A DNA stretch of 64,000 nucleotides, taken from positions 186,001-250,000 of the forward strand of contig JANXUT010000068.1 of assembly GCA_025356075.1 (NCBI GenBank), given 5' to 3'. Positions 57,404 to 64,000 of the stretch are shown one piece after another; the first letter of the stretch is position 1; the number at the start of each line of letters is the position of its first letter. Origin of the DNA: Pseudomonadota bacterium. GTDB lineage: Bacteria > Pseudomonadota > Gammaproteobacteria > Steroidobacterales > Steroidobacteraceae. The translations under genes were made by a program, and so were the position numbers. The notes under the pieces were generated by a model. The model saw only the letters and a list, made by a program, of their open reading frames with translations, was not told the origin of the DNA and searched no databases.

Positions 57404-59263
57404 TCAGGCGATCGCCGCCTCGCTCGGCGCTGCGTGCCCGCGCGCGTGCGGGGCGAGCGCATCGTAGAGCTCGCCGAGCGTCACGGGCTTGGCGAGGAAC
57501 CCGTTCATGCCGACGAGCGCGCAGCGCTCGCGCTCCGTCGCAAGGGCGCCGGCGGTCAGCGCGATGACCGGCACCTGGCGGCGCGTGCCGTTGCGCTCCC
57601 AGTCGCGGATCGCGCGCGTCGCGTCGAACCCGTCCATCCGCGGCATCCGGCAATCCATCAGCACGAGGTCGAAGTCGCCGTCCGACTCGACGTAGAGCTC
57701 GATCGCCTCGCGGCCGTTGCGGGCGAGCACCATCCGGCAGCCGAGCTCGGACAGGAACTCGCGGATGACCTCCTGGTTCACCGGGTAGTCCTCGGCGACC
57801 AGCACGTTGAGCCCGAGCGCGCCGAGCGAGGCGACGCCGCTCTGCGCCGTGTCGGTGTCGACGGCCAGCGGTAGCCTCAGGGCAAACGAAAACGTCGCGC
57901 CCTGACCGACGTCGCTCTTGACGAGAAGCTCGCCGCCCATGAGGCGAACGAGGCGCTGCGAGATCGCAAGTCCGAGGCCGGAGCCGCCGTAGCGGGTTGC
58001 GGTGCCCGCGTCCGCCTGCACGAACGGCTCGAAGATCTGCCGCTGCAGCTTGGGCGCTATGCCGATGCCGGTGTCGGCGACGCTGAAGGTGGCGCGTAGC
58101 TCGCCGCGCGTCCCCGGCTGCACCGTCACGCTGAGCGCGACACGGCCCGCGGCCGTGAACTTGACGGCGTTGCCGAGGAGGTTAACGAGCACCTGCCTGA
58201 GGCGCGCGCCGTCCGCCATGAGCCGCGGCGCGTTTTCCGGGCGCACGTGCACGTCGAGGCTGAGGCCCTTGGCGAGCGCGGTCTCGGCAACGACGCCCTG
58301 CGCGTCCTTCAGCACGCGCTCAAGGTCCGTCGGCGCCGTCACGAGCTCGAAGCGCCCGGCATCCATCTTCGAGTAGTCGAGGACGTCGTTGAGGAGGTCG
58401 AGGAGGTGCCGCCCCGAGCGCAGGATCGTGTCGGCGAGGCGCCACTGGCGCTCATCGAGCGAGGTCCTGAGGAGGAGCTCCGTCATGCCGAGCACGCCGT
58501 TCATCGGCGTCCTGATCTCGTGGCTCGTGTTGGCGATGAACTGGCCGCGTGCATCCGCCGCCGAGAGCGCGAGGTCGCGCGCCCGCTCGAGCTGAAGCTC
58601 GATCGATTTCTGCGCCGACACGTCCGTCTGCACGGCGACGTAGTGCGTGACAGCGCCGCTCGCATCGATGACCGGCTGGATGTCGAGGCGCACCCAGTAG
58701 ATTCGCCCGCTCTTCGAGTAGTTGAGGATCTCCTCGTCGACGGCCGCGCGCGCCCCGACCTGTGCACGGATCCGCGCGACTGTGATCGTATCGGTGCCGG
58801 GTCCTTGCAGCACGGCGCCCGGCGAGCGGCCGATGACCTCCGCTGGCTCCCATTCGGTCAGGACCGTGAAGCCGCGGTTGACCCATTCGATGCGGCCGTC
58901 GCGGTCGGTGATGATGACCGCGTTGCTGGTGCGCTCGGCGACGGATGAGAGCTTGCTGAGCTCGAGCGCCTGGCGGGCATCGCGCGCGTGCGCGGCGTTC
59001 AGCTGCTCGAGGAGCTCCTCACGCTGCCGCAGCGCTCCGTGGAACCGCCGCCACAGCGCAAGCGCATAGAGATGGGCGGTGACGGCGACGAGGACCACGA
59101 GCGCAGTCGCCGAGCGCGCCCCGTAGCGGTCCCACAGGGCGACCGCGAGCGCGCTCAGCAGCCCCGTCAAGAGCGTGATCGCCCCGATCCAGTCGAGGGC
59201 GAAGCGCTTGAGCGGATGCGGTGGTAAAGGCGTCCCGGATTCGTGGTTTTCTGGATCGGTCAT
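57404..59263 (-). CDS. hybrid sensor histidine kinase (PAS-HK-receiver)
   Basis: This 619-residue membrane kinase has two N-terminal membrane helices (about residues 27-70), a PAS domain (about 105-220: NAVIITDRDGRIEWVNRGF, NYSKSGRIYWVRL), a HisKA region with phosphorylated His in FIANTSHEIRTPMNGV, an ATPase domain (GIGIAPKLQRQIFEPF, GGSGLGLAISQRLV) and a C-terminal receiver (Asp in LVLMDCRMPRMDG). The PAS resembles LOV domains but lacks the photoactive Cys. No output regulator is adjacent, so it must signal through another protein. Confidence 0.93.
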   Translation of the reverse strand: MTDPENHESGTPLPPHPLKRFALDWIGAITLLTGLLSALAVALWDRYGARSATALVVLVAVTAHLYALALWRRFHGALRQREELLEQLNAAHARDARQALELSKLSSVAERTSNAVIITDRDGRIEWVNRGFTVLTEWEPAEVIGRSPGAVLQGPGTDTITVARIRAQVGARAAVDEEILNYSKSGRIYWVRLDIQPVIDASGAVTHYVAVQTDVSAQKSIELQLERARDLALSAADARGQFIANTSHEIRTPMNGVLGMTELLLRTSLDERQWRLADTILRSGRHLLDLLNDVLDYSKMDAGRFELVTAPTDLERVLKDAQGVVAETALAKGLSLDVHVRPENAPRLMADGARLRQVLVNLLGNAVKFTAAGRVALSVTVQPGTRGELRATFSVADTGIGIAPKLQRQIFEPFVQADAGTATRYGGSGLGLAISQRLVRLMGGELLVKSDVGQGATFSFALRLPLAVDTDTAQSGVASLGALGLNVLVAEDYPVNQEVIREFLSELGCRMVLARNGREAIELYVESDGDFDLVLMDCRMPRMDGFDATRAIRDWERNGTRRQVPVIALTAGALATERERCALVGMNGFLAKPVTLGELYDALAPHARGHAAPSEAAIA

Positions 59264-59397
59264 CGAGTCGGCGTCGGCACGATGCGGAGGGGTCGCCCTG
59301 TTGGCGGCCGCGACGGCGGATTCTTTAGTGCCCTGCGGCCCTCGACGCGGCCGGCTACGATGGCGACCCCACGTGTTCGCGCCGGTCGCCGGTCCCG

Positions 59398-60309
59398 ATG
59401 ATCCGCATGCCCGACCGTCGCCGGCTGGCCGGCTTCGCGGCCGCCTTCGTTGCGGTGTGCGTCTGGGCAGGCTGGATTCCGATGACCCGCCTCGCGATCA
59501 GCGCGCGGCTGACCCCCGAGGACGTGGTGGCGCTGCGCTACGGCGTGCCCGGGCTGCTCCTTGCGCCGTACCTCGTGCTCCGTTGGCGCCAGGTTCCGTG
59601 GCGCCGATGGGGCCTCCTCGTGGCGCTCATCGTCGGGGCCGGGGCCCCCTACCAGCTCCTCTTCGGGCACGGACTTGCGGTCGCGAACTCGGGCCAGGCC
59701 GCCGTGCTCGGGCCCGGGCTCGTAAGTCCCCTGGTCGTGATGCTCGCGATGCTGTTCCTGGGCGAGCGGCCCGCACCGACGCGTTTCGCCGGGCTTGCGG
59801 TCACTCTCGCGGGCGTCGGGGTGGTGCTTGCGCACGACATCGCGCACGGCCATTCCCACCTCGTCGGCTTCGGGCTCATCGTTTGCGCGTCGTTCCTCTG
59901 GGCGATGTACACGACCGCGAGCCGCGCGCTCGGCTTGAACCCGTTCGTGAACGCCAGCCTCGTCGCGGTCGTGAATGCGCTCATCTACCTGCCGATCTAC
60001 CTCGCCTGCGGCGGCGCCGCGCGTCTGGCGGCGCTGCCGGCGGGAGATCTCTGGTTGCAGGGGCTCTACCAGGGCGTGCTGACGGCGATCGTTGCGCTCG
60101 CGGCCTTCGCATTCGCGGTAGGACGGCTCGGCGCAGCGGCGGCCGCGAGCGTCATGCCGCTGTCACCGGTGCTGGTGGCCGTGTTCGGCTGGTTCCTGCT
60201 CCGTGACAGGATCGATGTGCCGACCGCCTGGGGACTCGTCGCGATCGGTGCCGGTGTGCTGGTCGCGAACAGCCGCGCGAAGCCAGGCGCTGGTGCGCGC
60301 GCCCGGTGA
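59398..60309 (+). CDS. EamA/DMT family transporter
   Basis: This 303-residue inner-membrane protein has ten hydrophobic segments in two EamA repeats (GFAAAFVAVCVWAGWIPMTR at the start; GFGLIVCASFLWAMYTTASR in the second half). It is probably an exporter of a small metabolite. The start codon is one of two nearby ATGs (59398, 59407). It is divergent from the hybrid kinase gene with a 134-bp gap. Confidence 0.88.
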   Translation: MIRMPDRRRLAGFAAAFVAVCVWAGWIPMTRLAISARLTPEDVVALRYGVPGLLLAPYLVLRWRQVPWRRWGLLVALIVGAGAPYQLLFGHGLAVANSGQAAVLGPGLVSPLVVMLAMLFLGERPAPTRFAGLAVTLAGVGVVLAHDIAHGHSHLVGFGLIVCASFLWAMYTTASRALGLNPFVNASLVAVVNALIYLPIYLACGGAARLAALPAGDLWLQGLYQGVLTAIVALAAFAFAVGRLGAAAAASVMPLSPVLVAVFGWFLLRDRIDVPTAWGLVAIGAGVLVANSRAKPGAGARAR

Positions 60310-60455
60310 CGAATGCAGCGCTCCAGGCGCGCCTTCCGGGGCGTGTTACCGCCGGCGCGCAGCAAAACTGGGCGTTTGGGGCAAGAACGCCGAGTGACGC
60401 CGGCAGCCCACGAGGCGAACAATGCGTGTCCGCGTCGGCCATCACCGGGACCGCC

Positions 60456-60878
60456 ATGTCTCAGCGACTCTGGAAACCGCGACCCATCGGGACCTACGAG
60501 GTGCGGATTCTCCGCCGCGTGTTGGAGGTCGGCGCGAACTCTCCGCCATCGCCGACCGTCCTCGCATCACTCGAGGGCCTGGTCGTGCGCGAGGAAGGCG
60601 GCGGCGGCTTCGAGCACGATTCGCTCGACTTCGACAGCGCGCGCGGCGGGGGCGCAATCATCGCCGGGGCGATTGGGTTGATGGCCAATGACGCCGAGGT
60701 CGAGCTCGTCCTTTGGGCCCGCGACGGGGTCATCACCTACCTCGAGCTCGACCCGTTTGGCGAGACCCGTCGCCCGATCAGGATGCCGATTCTTGAATCA
60801 ATACGCGCGTATCCGGAGCACGCGTTCGCGGGCGAGGAGACCGAAGGTGACGACGCCGCCTGGATCCGACCGAGCTGA
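60456..60878 (+). CDS. DUF6984-like small protein
   Basis: The 140-residue product has the pattern RPIGTYEVRILRRVLEV, an acidic centre, and ELVLWARDGVITYLELDPFG, which loosely recalls DUF6984. The frame extends back to 60306, but the first 50 codons look non-coding. The ATG at 60456 has only a weak ribosome site. The next gene starts 2 nt after its stop. Confidence 0.55.
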   Translation: MSQRLWKPRPIGTYEVRILRRVLEVGANSPPSPTVLASLEGLVVREEGGGGFEHDSLDFDSARGGGAIIAGAIGLMANDAEVELVLWARDGVITYLELDPFGETRRPIRMPILESIRAYPEHAFAGEETEGDDAAWIRPS

Positions 60879-60880
60879 GC

Positions 60881-61408
60881 GTGGCCAGCCGGCGCCAGGC
60901 TCTCGTGCCGACCGAGGGCATCACCTCTGCCATCCTCATTCTGCGTGGGCGCCGGGTGTTGCTCGACAGCGAGCTTGCCCCGATCTATGGGGTCGAGACC
61001 CGCGCCCGCAACCCGACGGTCAAGCGCAACGCCGAACGCTTCCCCGAGGCTGCGGCCCTGAGCCGATCACAAACGGTGATCGGTTCCCAGAAGCGCCGCG
61101 ACCTGAGATTTCGGCCATCCGCGTTCACCGAGCACGGCGCCATCATGGCCGCCACCGTCCTCAACACCCCCTGCGCCGTCGAAATGAGCATCGACGTCGT
61201 CCGTGCCTTCGTGCAGCTCCGAGAGGCCCTGCGCTCGAACAAGGAGCTTGCCGAGCGGCTCGATCAGCTCGAAGCGCGCATCGAGCAGCAGCTCGCAACC
61301 CATGACGATGCGATCGCGGCCATGCCTTCCGCCATCCGCGAGCGCATGCACCCGCCCACACCCAGGCGCCGCGGTACCGGGTTCACCGCCGAGATCGGTG
61401 GCAAATAG
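60881..61408 (+). CDS. ORF6N domain protein
   Basis: This 175-residue protein has an ORF6N domain: ITSAILILRGRRVLLDSELAP, YGVETRARNPTVKRNAERFP, then FTEHGAIMAATVLN and VVRAFVQLREAL, a coiled-coil-like stretch, and a basic PRRRGTGF end. About ten residues usually found after RFP (DFMFQL type) are missing, in frame. Such domains are common in phage and plasmid genes, but no other phage gene is near. It starts at GTG 2 nt after the preceding gene, suggesting co-translation. Confidence 0.8.
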   Translation: MASRRQALVPTEGITSAILILRGRRVLLDSELAPIYGVETRARNPTVKRNAERFPEAAALSRSQTVIGSQKRRDLRFRPSAFTEHGAIMAATVLNTPCAVEMSIDVVRAFVQLREALRSNKELAERLDQLEARIEQQLATHDDAIAAMPSAIRERMHPPTPRRRGTGFTAEIGGK

Positions 61409-61568
61409 CCCGCGCTCGGCCCCAACTGCCCGCCAGAGACGCCGCGCGATCGCGGAGTTGCACCTGCGTGCGTCGCTTTGGCGCTCTGCGCCGACACTCT
61501 GGAGCCGCGTCGCGATCGTCGCAGTCGCCGCGGGCGCGCTGATCGCGAACCGCCGTCCGCGTCAGGCG

Positions 61569-62090
61569 CTACTTCGCGTTGATGACGCCGCAGGCGATGC
61601 GCGCGCCGGAGTTACCCGAGGGCTGCGTCGTGAAGTCATCGGCATTCGCATGCACGACGACGCTGCGGCCGATGAATGAGGTGGGTCCCGTGCCGAGCGT
61701 GACGCCGCTCAGCTTGAGATTCGCGCTGACCTTGCCCGTCGCATCGGCCACGAGGCTCGGCAGGTCGCCGCCGTGGTGGATCTTCTCGGTCACGCGACCG
61801 TGTGCGAGCGCGGTCGGATTGAAGTGCCCGCCCGCGCTCATCGCATCGCCGGCGGCGCAGTCGCCCTTCTCGTGCACGTGGAAGCCGTGCTCGCTGCCAG
61901 GCACCAGGCCGGTGAGCTCGACGTGCGCGGTGACGCCGGTGGGGAACTGCGTGAACTCGACCGTCCCCTTCACGCTGCTGCCCGAACGCGACTCGAGAGT
62001 TGCGACCGCAGAGGCCGCGGGCAGGTTCAGTGTCTTGCAGGCCGCGAACAGCGCGACCGCGACGATGGCAAGAACCGTGTTGAGTCGCAT
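61569..62090 (-). CDS. sodC: superoxide dismutase [Cu-Zn], lipoprotein
   Basis: This 173-residue enzyme dismutates superoxide in the periplasm. The lipobox FAAC (Cys18) suggests lipid anchoring. Copper and zinc ligands are present in HGFHVHEKGDC, GGHFNPTALAHG, KIHHGGDLPSL and VVVHANADDF. It stands alone; the 160-bp gap to the ORF6N gene holds nothing recognisable. Confidence 0.93.
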   Translation of the reverse strand: MRLNTVLAIVAVALFAACKTLNLPAASAVATLESRSGSSVKGTVEFTQFPTGVTAHVELTGLVPGSEHGFHVHEKGDCAAGDAMSAGGHFNPTALAHGRVTEKIHHGGDLPSLVADATGKVSANLKLSGVTLGTGPTSFIGRSVVVHANADDFTTQPSGNSGARIACGVINAK

Positions 62091-62126
62091 GGCGGACCTC
62101 CGGAACGAATGGGCGGTTTGCAGAGA

Positions 62127-62639
62127 CTAGTCGGTCGGCGGTGCCGGCGCCACCCGGGCCCGGTGCGCGGCGAGTTCACGCCTGAGGCGCCATACGAGGT
62201 ACGCGGCAATGGCCACGTTCGCGATCAGCACGACCGCGCGGCTGATCGTCGTGTGCCTGGCGAGTTCGAAGATCTCGACCGGGATCAGCGAGCTCGTCGC
62301 GACGATCGTGAGGACCTCGGCCCAGAGGAGCCCCAGCCAGAGCCCGACGCCCTCGACCAGGAAGAGGCCGGCGTACATGAACGTCGCGGCGGCGATGATC
62401 TGCCGGCGCCTGAGCGTCATGCCGCTCAAGAATGTGATCGCATCCTGCACGAGGCGCTGCTCGTAGAGGTAGGGCAGGTCGTGCGCAAAGCGGGACAGGA
62501 GCTTCGTGACGACCGGATGGTAGAAGTTGAGGAGGCCGAAGCCGGTCGCGATGACGAAAGCCGCCTTCACGAACTTGAACACCGCGATCGCCCGGAGGAC
62601 GCCGAGGGAGCGCGGTGGCGGCAGAGTCTTGTCGGTCAC
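62127..62639 (-). CDS. DUF2127 family membrane protein
   Basis: This 170-residue protein has about four membrane helices (GVLRAIAVFKFVKAAFVIATG at the start, then an ATFMYAGLFLVEGVGLWLGL pair). The motif WLGLLWAEVLTIVATSSLIPVEIFEL is the family signature. The function is unknown. It lies 36 nt before sodC on the same strand, so both may be one transcript. Confidence 0.85.
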   Translation of the reverse strand: MTDKTLPPPRSLGVLRAIAVFKFVKAAFVIATGFGLLNFYHPVVTKLLSRFAHDLPYLYEQRLVQDAITFLSGMTLRRRQIIAAATFMYAGLFLVEGVGLWLGLLWAEVLTIVATSSLIPVEIFELARHTTISRAVVLIANVAIAAYLVWRLRRELAAHRARVAPAPPTD

Positions 62640-62707
62640 GGCGCAGAGGACCCGGTCGGAAGGGGCGGGCGCGCAGTCTGCCGAGGGATGCCCTCCGCTG
62701 GCAAGCG

Positions 62708-62735
62708 GCAGCCCCGCGGCGCGGCGCGGGGCTGC
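62708..62735. terminator. hairpin between DUF2127 and RND genes
   Basis: A perfect 10-bp stem GCAGCCCCGC / GCGGGGCTGC with an 8-nt loop, 12 nt past the RND gene stop on the minus strand. No clear T-tract. Confidence 0.5.
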
Positions 62736-62747
62736 GCCGCCGGGCCC

Positions 62748-64000
62748 TCAGGCGTGCGCGAGCAGCCCGGAGCCCGCCGCCGCGGCCTGGCGCGCCTCGA
62801 TGGTCGGTGGCAGCAGCTTGTACATGACCGGCGTCACGAGGCGCGCGAGCAGCGTCGAGGAGATGAGCCCCCCGATGATGACGACCGCGAGCGGCGAGTA
62901 GAGCCCGGAGCCCTGCAGCGCGAGCGGCAGGAGGCCGCCGATCGCGGTGGCGGAGGTCAAGAGGATCGGCAGGAAGCGGATTTCGCCCGCCTTCTCGATC
63001 GCCTCGTCGAGGCTCATCCCGTCCTGGCGCAGCTGGTTGGTGAAATCGACCAGCAGGATCGAGTTTTTGATCTCGATGCCGACGAGCGCGATCATGCCGA
63101 TGATCGAGGTGAACGAGAGCGTGTAGCCGGTCAAGAGGAGCGCGAGGAGCCCGCCCGTGACGCCAAGCGGAATGACGCCCGCGACGATCAGCGTCGAGCG
63201 GAAGCTGCCGAACTCGAGCACAAGCACGGCGAGGATCCCGAACACCGCGACCATGACGGCAGGCAATAGGCCGCCGAAGCTCTCCTGCTGTGCCTCCGCC
63301 TCGCCCGCGACGACGAAGCGGTAGCCGGGCGGGAACTCAATGTGCTTGACCGCGCGCACGACCGCGGCCGTCACGCGTGCCGTGTTGAAGCCGCTCGCGG
63401 TCTGTGCCGAGACCGTCACCTGGCGCTCGCGGTTGTAGCGATTGATCGCGTTCGGCGCCGCCTCGAAGCGCGGCGTCGCGATCTGCCGGAGCGGTACCTG
63501 CCGGCCGCTCGCGGAGCTCACCTCGATCGCATCGAGTGCCTCGATCGACGGCCGCTCCTTCATGGGTAGCCTGAGGGTGATGTCGTACTCATCGCCATTG
63601 GCCGCGCGGAACTGGCCGGCGGAGAGCCCCGCGACCGCGAGCCGCACCGTGCGGTTCGCCTCGAGGGCGCTGACGCCCAGCATGCCGGCCTTCTGCGTAT
63701 CGATGCCGAGATTGAGGTCGGTGCGCAGCAGCCTGACCGGGTTCTCGATGTCGCGCGTCCCGGGGGTGTCCTTGAGCACCTGTTCGACCTGGGCGGCAAG
63801 GGTTCGCAGTCCATCGATCTCGGGTCCCACGATCCGGATCGCGACCGGCGCGTCGATCGGCGGGCCCTGCTCGAACTGCTTGAGCGCAATGCGCGCCGCC
63901 GGGTAGTCGCCGAAGCGACCGCGCAGCACATCGAACAGCTTAGGCGTCGATCGCGCGTCGAAATCCTTGAGCTCGACGAACACCTCGCCGACGTTCGCGG
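62748..64000 (-). CDS. RND efflux permease, 3' part
   Basis: The gene leaves the window at its 5' end, so only the C-terminal 417 residues are seen. These include the second periplasmic porter part and the last six membrane helices (GGLLPAVMVAVFGILAVLVLEFGSF, FTSIIGMIALVGIEIKNSIL, the region SATAIGGLLPLAL). It is of the AcrB/heavy-metal RND type; the retained part does not show which substrate. It is upstream of the DUF2127 gene on the same strand. Confidence 0.9.
   Translation of the reverse strand, partial: ANVGEVFVELKDFDARSTPKLFDVLRGRFGDYPAARIALKQFEQGPPIDAPVAIRIVGPEIDGLRTLAAQVEQVLKDTPGTRDIENPVRLLRTDLNLGIDTQKAGMLGVSALEANRTVRLAVAGLSAGQFRAANGDEYDITLRLPMKERPSIEALDAIEVSSASGRQVPLRQIATPRFEAAPNAINRYNRERQVTVSAQTASGFNTARVTAAVVRAVKHIEFPPGYRFVVAGEAEAQQESFGGLLPAVMVAVFGILAVLVLEFGSFRSTLIVAGVIPLGVTGGLLALLLTGYTLSFTSIIGMIALVGIEIKNSILLVDFTNQLRQDGMSLDEAIEKAGEIRFLPILLTSATAIGGLLPLALQGSGLYSPLAVVIIGGLISSTLLARLVTPVMYKLLPPTIEARQAAAAGSGLLAHA

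Noticed and set aside
57404-59263. Blue-light LOV photoreceptor kinase
   Set aside because: The PAS domain looks LOV-like but the flavin-binding cysteine motif is absent, so light sensing is not supported.
60456-61408. Prophage remnant
   Set aside because: Only one ORF6N domain is present, with no integrase, capsid or lysis gene and no repeats or tRNA around it.
61773-63269. 498-codon plus-strand frame over sodC, DUF2127 and RND genes
   Set aside because: It crosses three well-identified genes on the other strand and has a charged, low-complexity product.

Overview
The window is GC-rich (about two thirds G+C by eye), densely coded bacterial chromosome. The F1 ATP synthase genes run in the order atpH-A-G-D-C and resemble those of Gammaproteobacteria, and glmU-glmS follows on the same strand, which is a gammaproteobacterial arrangement. 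A TonB receptor, gspAB, a Tat-exported molybdo-hydroxylase, an ahpC-ahpD pair controlled by OxyR and a 3-hydroxybutyrate oligomer hydrolase fit a free-living, aerobic, oligotrophic gammaproteobacterium of the Xanthomonadales/Nevskiales/Steroidobacterales type. That placement is inference. No tRNA, rRNA, CRISPR array, transposase or integrase was found.

Layout. 1-4.9 kb: end of the atp operon, closed by a hairpin shared with the convergent gene. 4.9-17 kb: a 12-kb block separating atpC from glmUS, with an exported S9 peptidase, a divergent exported tricorn-type protease, two small exported-protein genes that both look frameshifted, a Tat amidase and a large TonB-dependent receptor. 17-21.2 kb: glmU, glmS and a methyltransferase. 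21.3-26.2 kb: lipoproteins, a TetR regulator, a KTSC protein and a flippase-like membrane protein. 26.2-33 kb: oligopeptidase B, a glutathione transferase, and a minus-strand operon of a TonB protein with a degenerate receiver domain followed by iorA-iorB.

33-37.5 kb: small membrane and exported proteins, a GNAT enzyme and a TSUP permease. 37.5-46.6 kb: a long minus-strand run of quinone oxidoreductase, GFA protein, family-6 uracil/hypoxanthine DNA glycosylase, NTF2-like protein, a FakA-DegV fusion, gspB, gspA, dinB and a DUF3667 protein. 46.8-53.9 kb: 3HB-oligomer hydrolase, two NarL-type response regulators without kinases, an AtzE/AtzG-like amidase pair, 6-phosphogluconolactonase and an ECF sigma/anti-sigma pair. 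54-64 kb: DUF6249 protein, oxyR divergent from ahpC-ahpD with a readable OxyR site between them, a Nudix hydrolase, a hybrid histidine kinase, an EamA permease, an ORF6N protein, sodC, a DUF2127 protein and the 3' part of an RND efflux pump gene that leaves the window.

The strongest points for follow-up are the pseudo-receiver/TonB/molybdo-hydroxylase operon with G-quadruplex-like tracts in its divergent promoter region, the two adjacent frameshifted genes, the single-chain FakA-DegV fusion, the 40-bp nested palindrome beside the tandem response regulators, the OxyR site, and several genes whose -10 box lies only 6-7 nt before the start codon, which suggests leaderless mRNAs.
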